From: an uncultured Candidatus Nitrosopumilus sp.
GTDB lineage: Archaea; Thermoproteota; Nitrososphaeria; Nitrososphaerales; Nitrosopumilaceae
NCBI GenBank assembly: GCA_905612485.1
Contig: CAJQSE010000026.1
Span: forward strand, 40,050 to 104,049
DNA: 64,000 nt
Direction of reading: 5' to 3'
The notes beneath the pieces are model-generated. The model ran no database searches. It saw nothing but the letters and a program-made list of their open reading frames with translations, and was not told the DNA's origin. How positions within the stretch are numbered: the first letter of the stretch is position 1; each line of letters opens with the position of its first letter. Of this stretch, positions 45,518-54,893 are shown piece by piece. The position numbers and the translations under genes were made by a program.

Positions 45518-46516
45518 TTGTATGCTATAGAAACAAAATCTCTTACTAAATCATTTGGAGATCTAGTTGCAGTAAATGATGTCTCTTTTTCAGTAGAAAA
45601 AGGAGAAATTTTTGGATTTTTGGGACCTAATGGTGCTGGAAAAAGTACTACCATGATGATTTTTACAACTTTACTAAAACCTACATCTGGAAAAGCTTTG
45701 ATTGCAGGTTTTGATGTGATGAAAGATGCCAAACATGTTAGAGAAAATATTGGATTTGTACAACAAGAAACTACTGTTGATGAATATCTAACTGGACGTG
45801 AAAATCTATTATTACAAGCAAAATTAAATCATATTCCAAAAAATGAAATTAATCAAAGAATTAATGAAGTTTTAGAATTAATTGAACTTTCAGATAAACA
45901 ACATCAAGCTGTCGTTACATATTCTGGCGGTATGCGAAAGAGGTTAGATATTGCTGGAGGCCTTTTACATCATCCAAAAGTCTTGTTTCTTGATGAACCT
46001 ACTGTTGGATTAGATATTCAAACTAGGAGAAAAATTTGGCAATATATTAAAAAAATTCACATTGAATTTGATATGACTATTTTTCTTACTACTCACTATA
46101 TGGAAGAGGCAGATAATCTATGTGACCGAATTGGAATTATAGATGGTGGTAAGATTCAAGTCATTGATTCTCCTCAAAATATGAAAAATGCTTTGGGCAA
46201 TGAAATTATTTCACTAGTTGTAAATAATAATAACAATCATGATTCATTTTTAGCAGAATTAAAAAAGATTAAATTTATCAAAAAAATTAATGAGGAAGAT
46301 TTAAAATTAATTCTTTTTACCTCAAATGGAACCGAAGTTATTCCAAAAATTTTTCAAATTTCATCTGATCTTGAAATTAAAATTACTACCATATCTCTAA
46401 CACAACCCACACTTGATGATGTTTTCATTTCTTACACTGGACATGAAATTAGAGATGACAAGTCAAAATTTAATCGAAAGATTGAACATGCAAAAATGAA
46501 GAGGTTACGAGCATGA
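45518..46516 (+). CDS. ABC transporter ATP-binding protein (DrrA-type)
   Basis: 332 aa: Walker A GPNGAGKSTT, signature YSGGMRKRLDIA, Walker B VLFLDEPTVGLD, and a C-terminal extra domain of about 90 residues (DUF4162-like) seen in drug/antibiotic and lipid exporters. The TTG start is favoured because the frame with the nearby ATG is closed. Overlaps the permease by 4 bases. Confidence 0.93.
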   Translation: MYAIETKSLTKSFGDLVAVNDVSFSVEKGEIFGFLGPNGAGKSTTMMIFTTLLKPTSGKALIAGFDVMKDAKHVRENIGFVQQETTVDEYLTGRENLLLQAKLNHIPKNEINQRINEVLELIELSDKQHQAVVTYSGGMRKRLDIAGGLLHHPKVLFLDEPTVGLDIQTRRKIWQYIKKIHIEFDMTIFLTTHYMEEADNLCDRIGIIDGGKIQVIDSPQNMKNALGNEIISLVVNNNNNHDSFLAELKKIKFIKKINEEDLKLILFTSNGTEVIPKIFQISSDLEIKITTISLTQPTLDDVFISYTGHEIRDDKSKFNRKIEHAKMKRLRA

Positions 46517-47298
46517 ATAGTATAATGTACGACACATATACGATTTTTTGGCGTGAATTAAAGAGATACAAAAAATCTAGAAGTGGAGTTTTAATTAGAT
46601 TAATTCAACCTGCCATTTGGATAATTGTAGTTGGAAATATTTTTTCAGAGACTCAACCATTAATTCAATCGGTAGGATTTGAAGGTGAATATATTGAATT
46701 TATGGCTCCTGGTGTCATTATCTTGACTGCCATTTTTACAAGTATTTTTGGTGGAGTTAACACACTTTGGGATCGAAGATATGGTTTTATGAACAAGGCA
46801 TTAACTTCACCAATTTCACGTTCTGCAATTGCTTTGGGAAAAATGTCTGCTATTTCTTTAATTGCAGCTTTACAAGCAAGTTTGATTATTGGAATTGCTT
46901 TAGCTATTGGTGTTACATTTCCAAACCCATTAATGATTATTCCAATAATGGGGATTGTTATTTTATTCTCACTGGGTTTTTCGGGAATATCTGTTACTCT
47001 TGCAGCAACTGCAAAATCCCAAGAAACTTTTTGGGGAATGATAAATTTACTTGGCATGCCATTATTCATGTTAAGTCCTGCATTATTCCCATTAGAATTA
47101 TTACCAAATTGGCTTGCTGTAATTGCAAAATTGAACCCTGTTACTTATACTGTTTTGTTAGTTAGAGAATTAATGACTGGTGTTTCTGAAGGTGGTATCC
47201 CAATATTGATTAGTATTGGAGTTATCTTTGCATTTGTAATTGCAATGGTGGCCATTACAAGTTATGTGTTTACTAGAGAAGTAAACAAACCATTTTAA
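46513..47298 (+). CDS. ABC-2 type transporter permease
   Basis: 261 aa with six membrane segments and the ABC-2 pattern (MAPGVIILTAIFTSIFGGVN, LTSPISRSAIALGKM, AKLNPVTYTVLLVRELMTG). Partner of the ATPase upstream; likely a homodimer. Exported compound unknown. Confidence 0.92.
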   Translation: MNSIMYDTYTIFWRELKRYKKSRSGVLIRLIQPAIWIIVVGNIFSETQPLIQSVGFEGEYIEFMAPGVIILTAIFTSIFGGVNTLWDRRYGFMNKALTSPISRSAIALGKMSAISLIAALQASLIIGIALAIGVTFPNPLMIIPIMGIVILFSLGFSGISVTLAATAKSQETFWGMINLLGMPLFMLSPALFPLELLPNWLAVIAKLNPVTYTVLLVRELMTGVSEGGIPILISIGVIFAFVIAMVAITSYVFTREVNKPF

Positions 47299-47396
47299 GA
47301 AAAAATAACAATTACATATTTTTTAACAATTCAATAGTGATCAATCACAAATTACTTACGATCAACTGTGTCTATATAGAACAATATACTTTATGG

Positions 47397-47413
47397 AGAC
47401 TTTCCTTAAGTCT
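47397..47413. promoter_or_regulatory. Inverted repeat upstream of the DUF47-PiT operon
   Basis: AGACTT-TCCTT-AAGTCT, six-base arms with a five-base spacer, perfect pairing. It starts about 25 bases after the TATA-like CTATATAG (47372-47379) and ends 20 bases before the DUF47 ATG, so it overlaps the expected transcription start. A repressor site for phosphate uptake is a reasonable guess. A GTGATcaATCAC element lies further upstream. Confidence 0.4.
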
Positions 47414-47433
47414 TAACATATCTGTTGATTGTT

Positions 47434-48063
47434 ATGGGACTATGGTTATCTTGGATTAAATCCAATGAAAAAGAACTTTTAAAAATTTTAGATAATTTGG
47501 CAAAAAAAGCAGTTGAAATCTCTGAGGCTGTAGTGATTTTATTTGATGATCTTACTAATGTTGAGCAGGCAGCAAAAATTCACCAATTAGAAACTGAAGC
47601 AGATGTTTTAACACGAGATATATTTTCAGAGTTAAATAAAACGTTCATTACACCTCTAGATCGTGAAGATATGCAAAGAATTGCATCAAAAATAGATGAT
47701 GTGATTGATTTCATGGATGGTATTGCTGCTAGAGTGTTTAGTTACAAAATTACTTCTTCCCCACCATACTGTAAAGAGATGGCAATAGAGTTGGTCAAAG
47801 CTACAAAAGAAGTGAAATACATGATTTCAAAATTACAACGAATTAAGGATTCTAAAGATATGATTCAACATTGTCGAAATACTAGTGACATTGAACATAT
47901 TGTAGATGATTTGTATAAAGAAGCAATTAGAGAATTATTTGAAAGTGATGATGCAATTAAAATCATCAAACTAAAAGATATCTATGAAACAATGGAAACT
48001 GCATCTGACCGATGTGTAGATGTATCTGATGTTATTGAAGATATTGTTTTGAAATATACCTGA
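47434..48063 (+). CDS. DUF47/PhoU-like accessory protein of PiT
   Basis: 209 aa from ATG 47434 (the track's TTG 47425 adds MIV). All-helical protein with EADVLTRDIFSELNKTFITPLDREDMQRIASKIDDVIDF split over its middle, typical of DUF47 proteins next to PiT permeases, which they help control. Nine bases separate it from pit. Confidence 0.92.
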   Translation: MGLWLSWIKSNEKELLKILDNLAKKAVEISEAVVILFDDLTNVEQAAKIHQLETEADVLTRDIFSELNKTFITPLDREDMQRIASKIDDVIDFMDGIAARVFSYKITSSPPYCKEMAIELVKATKEVKYMISKLQRIKDSKDMIQHCRNTSDIEHIVDDLYKEAIRELFESDDAIKIIKLKDIYETMETASDRCVDVSDVIEDIVLKYT

Positions 48064-48072
48064 GATGATTGA

Positions 48073-49059
48073 ATGTTAGAGATAGCAATAGCAGCAATAA
48101 TTATTGCATTAATATTTGATTTTGTAAATGGGTTTAATGACTCTGCAAATTCAGTTGCTACTGTAATTGGAACTCGTGTTTTAAAACCAATTCATGCCGT
48201 AAGTTTATCTGCTGTAATGAATTTCATTGGTCCACTTGTTTTTGGAGTTGCAGTTGCACAAACAATTGCAAAAGGAATTGTACAACCCGATGATATTACA
48301 GTGTACATAATTATAGGTGGATTGTCAGGTGCTATCGGATGGAGTACCCTTTGTACTTATTTTGGATTACCAATTTCTAACAGTCATTCTTTAATAGGTG
48401 GAATAATGGGTGCAGGAATTGCAGGATTAGGATTTGAAAAATTAGTTTATGGTGGATTAACTAAAGTTTTTGCAGGAATTGTAATTGCTCCAATTGGAGG
48501 GCTAATTGTTGGTCTTTTGTTAACTGGCTTAATAATTACAATATTTGCAAATCGTAAACCTGCGCCTGTAAACAAAACATTTGGTAGATTACAAATTATT
48601 TCCTCAGCATGGTTTGCTTTAACTCATGGTGCAAATGATGGCCAAAAAACTATGGGTATTATTGCCTTAATTTTATTTTCTGCAGGAATGATTCCTGAAC
48701 TTGACATACCTCTTTGGGTAATTTTTGCTGCAGCAGCTGCCATGGGACTTGGTACTTTCTTTGGCGGATACAAAGTAATCAAAACATTGGGAGTTAAAAT
48801 CACTAGGCTTCGACCATATCAAGGATTTGCAGCAGAAACAGGTGGCGGTATAATGTTGGCAGCTTTTGCAATATTGGGAATACCTGCCAGTACCACACAT
48901 GCTATTACAGGAACAATTATGGGTGCAGGCGCTGCTAGACGAAAACGAGCTGTAAGATGGAAAGTAAGTAGACAAATTATTTTCTCATGGATAATCACGA
49001 TTCCTGGTGCAGCTGGAATGGCAATTGGATTTACTTATCTGATTCATCTCTTTGTATAG
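48073..49059 (+). CDS. pit: PiT family inorganic phosphate transporter
   Basis: 328 aa, about ten membrane segments, both PiT signatures: FVNGFNDSANSVATVIGTRV near the start and LTHGANDGQKTMGIIAL in the second half. Imports phosphate with a cation. Likely co-transcribed with the DUF47 gene. Confidence 0.95.
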   Translation: MLEIAIAAIIIALIFDFVNGFNDSANSVATVIGTRVLKPIHAVSLSAVMNFIGPLVFGVAVAQTIAKGIVQPDDITVYIIIGGLSGAIGWSTLCTYFGLPISNSHSLIGGIMGAGIAGLGFEKLVYGGLTKVFAGIVIAPIGGLIVGLLLTGLIITIFANRKPAPVNKTFGRLQIISSAWFALTHGANDGQKTMGIIALILFSAGMIPELDIPLWVIFAAAAAMGLGTFFGGYKVIKTLGVKITRLRPYQGFAAETGGGIMLAAFAILGIPASTTHAITGTIMGAGAARRKRAVRWKVSRQIIFSWIITIPGAAGMAIGFTYLIHLFV

Positions 49060-49105
49060 TTTACATTGATTTTTATTTCAGCAATTTTTTTTCCAGATCC
49101 TACTA

Positions 49106-50191
49106 ATGGATATTTTACAATTAATCCAATCGAATCTTCTTACTCCTATAGTTCTATTTTTCCTATTTGGAATTATTGCAGCAAGAATAAAATCTGATTT
49201 AAAAATTCCAGAAGCAATCTCTGAATTTTTACCCATCTATCTTCTTGCCGCAATTGGACTTCACGGTGGAATCCAAATGAGAACTACTGGATTTGAAAAT
49301 ATGCTTATTCCTATGTTGGTTGCCATTGGACTTTCATTATTGTTTACATTAAATCACTATCAAATTTTACGTAAATTAGGGAAATTCAATATTTTTGACT
49401 CTTATGCATTAGCATCTACTTATGGTGCAGTTGGTGCTGTAACTTTTTCAGTTGGATTATCTTTTCTTAAAAATCAGGGAGTAACATCTGAAGGTTATCT
49501 TGCAGCTGTTTTGGCAGTTTTAGAACCTGTTGCATTTATCTTGGCAATATTTTTGACAAACATGGCAGTCTCTAAACAGATCAATATTAAAAAACAATCA
49601 TTCACTAATGATTCTAAATCTGATATTGATGTTGGGTTAAATGAAACAAAAATCAAACTTTCTAAGGTATTGCGTGAATCAGTTACTGGTAAAGCTATAG
49701 TTATCTTACTTGGTAGTATTGTAATTGGATACATAATTGGTGAAGATGGATTTGGTCCTATCAAATTTGTTTTTGATGAGTTGTTTACTGGAGCAATTGT
49801 AATTTTTATGATTGAAATGGGAATTATTGCAGGTCAAAGATTAGATGACATCAAAAAAGTTGGGATTTTTCTTACATCTTTTGCTATAATCATGCCTACT
49901 TTTAATGGAATAATTGGTGTTGTGGTAGCCACATTGATGGGTCTAAGTTTGGGTGGTTCAGTAATGTTTGGACTTCTATTAGCTAGTGCATCATTTATTG
50001 CAGCTCCTGCTGTTTTGCGTAATGCAATCCCACAAGCAAATCCTAGTCTTTACATTACATCTGCATTAGGAATTACATTTCCTTACAACATCATTGTATT
50101 ATTACCAATCATGTTTGCAGTTGCATCATTTTTACATAATCTTGATGGATCGATAGACTTATTCAATTATTCATTTAAGGATTTGATATGA
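49106..50191 (+). CDS. sbtA: SbtA-like sodium/bicarbonate symporter (DUF897)
   Basis: 361 aa with about ten membrane segments and the SbtA repeats: FLFGIIAARIKSDLKIPEAI, LAAIGLHGGIQM and ASTYGAVGAVTFSVGLSFL. A hydrophilic loop of about 35 residues around 170-205 splits the two halves. Bicarbonate is the inorganic carbon form used by the thaumarchaeal 3-hydroxypropionate/4-hydroxybutyrate cycle, which fits. A PII-like protein follows through an overlapping ATGA. Confidence 0.88.
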   Translation: MDILQLIQSNLLTPIVLFFLFGIIAARIKSDLKIPEAISEFLPIYLLAAIGLHGGIQMRTTGFENMLIPMLVAIGLSLLFTLNHYQILRKLGKFNIFDSYALASTYGAVGAVTFSVGLSFLKNQGVTSEGYLAAVLAVLEPVAFILAIFLTNMAVSKQINIKKQSFTNDSKSDIDVGLNETKIKLSKVLRESVTGKAIVILLGSIVIGYIIGEDGFGPIKFVFDELFTGAIVIFMIEMGIIAGQRLDDIKKVGIFLTSFAIIMPTFNGIIGVVVATLMGLSLGGSVMFGLLLASASFIAAPAVLRNAIPQANPSLYITSALGITFPYNIIVLLPIMFAVASFLHNLDGSIDLFNYSFKDLI

Positions 50192-50490
50192 AGCTATATC
50201 CTGTAAAATTACTTACAATTACTTGTGAAATTCTAGCACAAAAAAATATTATGGAAATTCTAACTAAACATGAAATTACTGGTTATACAATTTATGAAGT
50301 AAATGGTAATGGTGCACGTGGATTACGTGGTCAAGGTTTTAAAAATGAAAAAAATGTTAAAATTGAAATAATTTTGCGTGAAGCAAAGTTGCAAGATATT
50401 GTTGAGGAGGTTTCTAGAACCATGTTTGCTAATTTTGCCATCGTACTTTATGTTAGTGACGTTGGCGTATTACGTACTGAAAAATTTTAA
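50188..50490 (+). CDS. sbtB: PII-like regulator, SbtB type
   Basis: 100 aa PII fold: the LLTITCEILAQKNIMEILTK strand-helix and T-loop-like YEVNGNGARGLRGQGF at about 36-52. Such proteins bind adenine nucleotides (cAMP, AMP, ADP) and gate SbtA. Its ATGA overlap with sbtA supports the pair. No Cys-rich or uridylylated T-loop Tyr as in GlnB is seen. Confidence 0.82.
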   Translation: MKLYPVKLLTITCEILAQKNIMEILTKHEITGYTIYEVNGNGARGLRGQGFKNEKNVKIEIILREAKLQDIVEEVSRTMFANFAIVLYVSDVGVLRTEKF

Positions 50491-50786
50491 CAACAGTTTT
50501 TATCTGAACATAGATTTGGAATTTCTTTTGATGTTTTTGTAACCTTTGTTATTAATTCTGATAATTGACTACTGGAAATCATATACATTGCTTTTTTTCC
50601 TTCATCTCTTGATTTGACAATCCCACATTTTTTTAATGTCTTTAGATGATGTGATACTAATGGCTGATCCTTTTTTAGTTCATTCACAAAATCATTCACA
50701 CACAATTCATTATTTTTTTGTAATAATTCTAAAATTTCAAATCTTGTTTCATCACAAATACATTTTAAAAGACTAATTCCATTCAT
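50487..50786 (-). CDS. arsR: ArsR family transcriptional regulator
   Basis: 99 aa winged helix (CDETRFEILELLQ, DQPLVSHHLKTLKKCGIVKSRDEGKKAMY). Cys at 9 and 11 near the N terminus and a C-terminal Cys cluster (CSDKNCC). The latter probably senses As(III) or a thiophilic metal. Divergent from arsC across a 40-base gap. Its 3' end overlaps sbtB by 4 bases. Confidence 0.88.
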   Translation of the reverse strand: MNGISLLKCICDETRFEILELLQKNNELCVNDFVNELKKDQPLVSHHLKTLKKCGIVKSRDEGKKAMYMISSSQLSELITKVTKTSKEIPNLCSDKNCC

Positions 50787-50826
50787 ATCAATTTAAATTT
50801 ATATAAACTAATATTTATGTTATATT
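50787..50826. promoter_or_regulatory. Divergent arsR/arsC promoter gap
   Basis: Forty bases of almost pure A/T holding TATA-like sequence in both directions (TTTATATAA, AATATTTAT) and a perfect AATTTAAATT dyad. Both genes must start from it, so ArsR bound here could control both. Confidence 0.45.
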
Positions 50827-51240
50827 GTGAATTTACCTAAAAATATTCTATTTGTGTGCGTAGAGAATGCTGGAAGAAGTCAGATGGCTGAGGCATTTTT
50901 TAAAAAATATGCTAAAAATCAATTCAATGTGGTTAGTGCTGGAACATCACCATCATCTAATCTTAATCCTATTGTTGTTTCAGTAATGGATGAAATTGGA
51001 ATTGATTTGAAAAATCAACAACCCCAATTATTGTTAGACTCTATGATTGAAAATTCCCATAAAACTGTCAATATGGGATGTATGGATGAGGAATCATGTC
51101 CATCATTATTTGTAAAAGATGTGGATGATTGGAATGTTGATGATCCTAAAGGAAAATCTATTGACGATGTAAGAAAAATTCGTGATCAAATTAAACATGG
51201 TGTTTTGAATTTACTTAATTCTCTTGAAAGTGATAATTAA
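50827..51240 (+). CDS. arsC: Arsenate reductase, low-molecular-weight phosphatase type
   Basis: 137 aa. P-loop CVENAGRSQ (C-x5-R) near residue 10, with FKKYAKNQFNVVSAGTSPSS after it and GCMDEESCPSL (second and third redox Cys) near 85. Reduces arsenate to arsenite with thiols. GTG start (TTG two bases earlier also possible). The next gene's ATG overlaps the last stop base. Confidence 0.85.
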   Translation: MNLPKNILFVCVENAGRSQMAEAFFKKYAKNQFNVVSAGTSPSSNLNPIVVSVMDEIGIDLKNQQPQLLLDSMIENSHKTVNMGCMDEESCPSLFVKDVDDWNVDDPKGKSIDDVRKIRDQIKHGVLNLLNSLESDN

Positions 51241-51944
51241 TGACTTATTCTAATTTACAAATTTTTACTGTAGAATTAATTGGAACTTTTATTCTTGTAG
51301 TTTTTGCAACTGGTTCTATTGTTTATGATGTTGAATTTTTTGATGGTGATTTGGGAATTCCTTTTGCAGCTGTTGCCCCATTCATTGCATTATTAATTGG
51401 AGTTTATTCTTTTGGAAAAATTTCTTTGGCTCACTTTAACCCTGCAGTTACTATTGGGTACTATGTTACAGGACATATAACAAAAATTCAAGTTTTGTAT
51501 TATTTAATTGCAGAAATTATTGGTGCTTTATTGGGTTCACTTTTTGTTTTAATTTTTATTGGCGAGAAAGCAAATCTTGGAGCCAATGCTCCTAACTATG
51601 ATTTTTCAATCTTTTTGATATTTTCAGTAGAAGTTTTAGCTTCCATGATGCTTATGGGTGTAATTTTCTATGTTGTATATACGAAAGGTCTTCGAGGATT
51701 TAGTGGTGTTGCAATTGGTGGAATTGTTGCATTAGATATTTTATTTTTAGCCTTTATCTCTGGTGCCTCTATGAACCCTGCTAGGGCACTTGCACCTGCA
51801 TTATTATCTGGAACTTTTGGTGACTTGTGGCTATATTGGAGTGCACCGTTTATTGGAACTTTGATTGCAGCATTTCTATTTCGTGATAAATTTCAAGCCC
51901 AGAGAGCTCAAATTAGGAATAATAATGACCATGTTGTAGATTGA
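51240..51944 (+). CDS. MIP family channel (aquaporin/aquaglyceroporin)
   Basis: 234 aa with six membrane segments and both half-helix motifs: HFNPAVTIGYYVTGH and GASMNPARALAPALL (NPA-R selectivity). In bacterial ars operons such channels (AqpS) let arsenite out; the overlap with arsC suggests the same. A general water/glycerol/ammonia role is also possible. Overlaps hemL by 4 bases. Confidence 0.88.
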   Translation: MTYSNLQIFTVELIGTFILVVFATGSIVYDVEFFDGDLGIPFAAVAPFIALLIGVYSFGKISLAHFNPAVTIGYYVTGHITKIQVLYYLIAEIIGALLGSLFVLIFIGEKANLGANAPNYDFSIFLIFSVEVLASMMLMGVIFYVVYTKGLRGFSGVAIGGIVALDILFLAFISGASMNPARALAPALLSGTFGDLWLYWSAPFIGTLIAAFLFRDKFQAQRAQIRNNNDHVVD

Positions 51945-53224
51945 GTATGCCTACTTCTAGGGAACTATTCAATGATGCAAAAAGAGTGATTCCTTCAGGG
52001 GTCAATAGCCCTGTTCGATATTTTGATCCTTATCCATTTTTTACAAAAAAAGCAAATGGTGCATACATTTGGGATGAAGACAATAGACGTTACATTGATT
52101 TTTGTAATGCATATGGTGCGTTACTTTTAGGACATAGAAGAAAAGAAATCATTACATCTGTAACTAAACAACTTTCAAAAGGAACTCTGTATTGTACTCC
52201 AACTGCATCTGAAGTAGAATTATCACAATTAATTATTGGGAATTTTCCATCTATGGATAAAGTCAGATTAATGAACACTGGTGGTGAAGCTACAATGACT
52301 GCAATTAGATTAGCTCGTGGTTACACAAAAAAGAAAAAAATTATTAAATTTGAAGGATGTTATCATGGTGCACATGATTCTGTTTTAGTAAAAGCAGGTT
52401 CTGGTTCAGTACATAATGGTATTTCTGTATCTGATGGTGGATTAGATGAAGTTTCCAAAAATACATTGGTTGTTGAGTATAACAATATTGAAGATTTACA
52501 AAAAACAATTTCTAAAGATAAAGACATTGCTGGTGTTATTGTTGAACCAATTTTAGCTAACATGGGATTAATTTTACCTGAAAAAAATTTTCTTTCCGAT
52601 TTGAGGAAAATTACTAAAGAAAATAACATCCCATTAATTTTTGACGAGGTTGTTACTGGCTTTAGAGTGTCACCTGGTGGAGCACAAGAACATTTTGGTA
52701 TCAAACCTGATATCACGACTTTAGCTAAATCTTTGAGTAATGGATTTACAATATCTGCTGTTGGCGGTAAAAAAGAAATCATGAACTTACTTTCTCCTGA
52801 AGGAAAAGTATACCAAGCAAGTACTTTTGCTGGAAATCCTATCTCTGTTAGTGCTGCAATTAGTTCTATTAAGACAATAAATAAAATCAAAAATAAACTC
52901 TATTCAAAACTTGAAAGATTTAATTTATTATTTTCCACCGCACTTGACGATATGGCAACTGATATGAGAATTCCTCATCAAATTAATTTTACAGCCTCAA
53001 TGTTTCAAATTTTCTTTACAAATACGCCTGTAATTGACTATAAAACATCAAAAAAAGCAAACGGTAAAAAATTCCAAAAATTATTTAAAACTCTATTGAA
53101 ACAAGGAGTCTTTATTCCACCTTCTCAATTTGAAGTTGTTTTCTTATCTGATGCTCATACTGAAAATGATCTAAACAAAACATTAGATGCATATCATACT
53201 GCATTAAAGTCGGTGAAAAATTGA
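51941..53224 (+). CDS. hemL: Glutamate-1-semialdehyde aminotransferase
   Basis: Makes 5-aminolevulinate from glutamate-1-semialdehyde in tetrapyrrole synthesis, PLP-dependent. 427 aa with IPSGVNSPVRYFDPYPFF, MNTGGEATMTAIRLARGYT, FDEVVTGFRVSPGGAQ and the PLP Lys in TTLAKSLSNGF. TTG 51941 or ATG 51947. It overlaps the channel gene and hemC, so it is read as part of the same mRNA. Confidence 0.95.
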   Translation: MSMPTSRELFNDAKRVIPSGVNSPVRYFDPYPFFTKKANGAYIWDEDNRRYIDFCNAYGALLLGHRRKEIITSVTKQLSKGTLYCTPTASEVELSQLIIGNFPSMDKVRLMNTGGEATMTAIRLARGYTKKKKIIKFEGCYHGAHDSVLVKAGSGSVHNGISVSDGGLDEVSKNTLVVEYNNIEDLQKTISKDKDIAGVIVEPILANMGLILPEKNFLSDLRKITKENNIPLIFDEVVTGFRVSPGGAQEHFGIKPDITTLAKSLSNGFTISAVGGKKEIMNLLSPEGKVYQASTFAGNPISVSAAISSIKTINKIKNKLYSKLERFNLLFSTALDDMATDMRIPHQINFTASMFQIFFTNTPVIDYKTSKKANGKKFQKLFKTLLKQGVFIPPSQFEVVFLSDAHTENDLNKTLDAYHTALKSVKN

Positions 53225-54156
53225 AGTATGTAGTTGGTGCAAGAGGTAGTAAATTATCTATAGCTCAAACCAATTGGATTATTTTAGAATTAAAAAAAGT
53301 AAATCCTGATTGTGAATATGAAATTAAACCAATTACTACTAAAGGTGATACTGATACAAGACCACTATTCACTATTGAACAAAAAGGTATTTTTGAAAAA
53401 GAAATTGATAAGGCAGTTGCAGAAAAAGAAATTGATTTTGCAGTACATAGTCTCAAAGACGTTCCTTCTCAATTAACTGATAATTTAATAATTGCATCAA
53501 TTCCAAAACGTGAAATAGTAAATGATGTATTCATTTCATCTGACGGTTCATCATTAGATGAAATAAAACCTGGTTCTGTAATTGGAACAAGTTCACTGAG
53601 ACGTGCTGTCCAGGTCAAACGAAAAAGATCTGATGTTACTGTTAAATCTATTAGAGGTAATATTGAAACTAGAATTAAGAAAGTATTTGGCGAAGATTAT
53701 GATGCTGTAGTACTTGCACATGCAGGAATTTCTAGATTGGGAGTTGATGTAAAGTTTACATCTTTATCTACTGAAGATTTCTCTCCTTCACCTGGTCAGG
53801 GTGCTCTTGCAATTGTTGCAAGAATTGATGATCCTCAAACAATTGAAATGCTAAGAAAAATTGAAGACCCTGTTACTCGATTGGAAATTGAGGCTGAACG
53901 TGCTTTATCTGATTTTATTGATTCTGGATGTAGATTTCCTTTAGGTGCATATGCCAAATCAAATGGCTCTGAAATGACATTAACTGTATATGCTTTTTCT
54001 GTTGATGGTAAGCAATCTCTACAAGTAACTCATTCTGGAGATAAAAATTATCCAAAATTATTGGGTAAACGTGTAGGTGAGGAATTACGTAGTAAGGGCA
54101 TTAATGATCTTGCATTAAATTGGAGACAGAAAGTGGAGGAATGGAATAAGACATGA
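53221..54156 (+). CDS. hemC: Porphobilinogen deaminase
   Basis: Builds hydroxymethylbilane from four porphobilinogen. 311 aa: ARGSKLSIAQTNWI, TKGDTD, GTSSLRRAVQVKRKRSD, SPGQGALAIVA and DSGCRFPLGAYA, whose Cys holds the dipyrromethane cofactor. TTG start overlapping hemL by 4 bases, ATGA into cobA. Confidence 0.95.
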   Translation: MKYVVGARGSKLSIAQTNWIILELKKVNPDCEYEIKPITTKGDTDTRPLFTIEQKGIFEKEIDKAVAEKEIDFAVHSLKDVPSQLTDNLIIASIPKREIVNDVFISSDGSSLDEIKPGSVIGTSSLRRAVQVKRKRSDVTVKSIRGNIETRIKKVFGEDYDAVVLAHAGISRLGVDVKFTSLSTEDFSPSPGQGALAIVARIDDPQTIEMLRKIEDPVTRLEIEAERALSDFIDSGCRFPLGAYAKSNGSEMTLTVYAFSVDGKQSLQVTHSGDKNYPKLLGKRVGEELRSKGINDLALNWRQKVEEWNKT

Positions 54157-54893
54157 TCGGTAAAGTGTATCTTGTTGGAGCAGGTCCTGGAGATAGTAAG
54201 TTAATTACTCTGCGGGCTGTTGAATTAATCCAAAAAGCTGATGTTGTTTTGTATGATAGATTAGTTAGTAAACAAATTATTTCGATGATTCCTAAAACTG
54301 CAAAAAAAGTCTATGTTGGACGTGCAGTGGGTGATGATACAACTCATCAAAATACTACTAATGATCTAATGGTTGAATATGCAAAATCTAAAAAAAATGT
54401 TGTCAGACTTAAGGGCGGTGATCCAATAATTTTTGGACGTGGCGGCGAGGAAGCTGAATTTCTAAAAGATCATAAAGTAAAATATGAAATTGTCCCTGGA
54501 ATTACTTCTGGTATTGGTTCTGCAACATATGCTGGAATCCCATTAACTCATAGAAGATATTCTTCATCAGTAGTTTTTGTAACTGGACATGAGGATCCTG
54601 AAAAGAAGCAAGAGATTGTTAAATGGAAAAATCTTGCAAAATCTGTAGATACCATAGTGATCATGATGGGATTGTCTAGAATTGATGTTATTTGTAAACA
54701 ACTTATTTTAGGAGGCATGGATAAAAAAATGCCAGTAGCTGTAATTCAAAATGGAACAACTCCCCAACAAAAAATGATAAAAGGAAATGTTACAAATATT
54801 GCAAAAAAAGTTAAAGAAAATAAAATTATTCCTCCTACAAATATAATTATTGGTAAGGTAGTTGATTTATCTGATATTATTGGGTGGAAATAA
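54153..54893 (+). CDS. cobA: Uroporphyrinogen-III C-methyltransferase (SUMT)
   Basis: Makes precorrin-2 with SAM, entry to siroheme, cobalamin and the archaeal heme route. 246 aa: VYLVGAGPGDSKLITLRAVE, GGDPIIFGRGGEEAEFL and VPGITSGIGSATYAGIPLTHR. Only the methyltransferase domain, with no fused HemD or CysG part. Confidence 0.95.
   Translation: MIGKVYLVGAGPGDSKLITLRAVELIQKADVVLYDRLVSKQIISMIPKTAKKVYVGRAVGDDTTHQNTTNDLMVEYAKSKKNVVRLKGGDPIIFGRGGEEAEFLKDHKVKYEIVPGITSGIGSATYAGIPLTHRRYSSSVVFVTGHEDPEKKQEIVKWKNLAKSVDTIVIMMGLSRIDVICKQLILGGMDKKMPVAVIQNGTTPQQKMIKGNVTNIAKKVKENKIIPPTNIIIGKVVDLSDIIGWK

Noticed and set aside
46665-47069. 134-aa minus-strand ORF
   Set aside because: Antisense of the ABC-2 permease. 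The permease frame shows all family motifs.
48673-48975. 100-aa minus-strand Cys/Ser-rich ORF
   Set aside because: Looks like a Cys-rich protein but is an antisense reading of pit.
52363-52890. 175-aa minus-strand ORF
   Set aside because: Antisense of hemL, whose catalytic motifs are in the plus frame.
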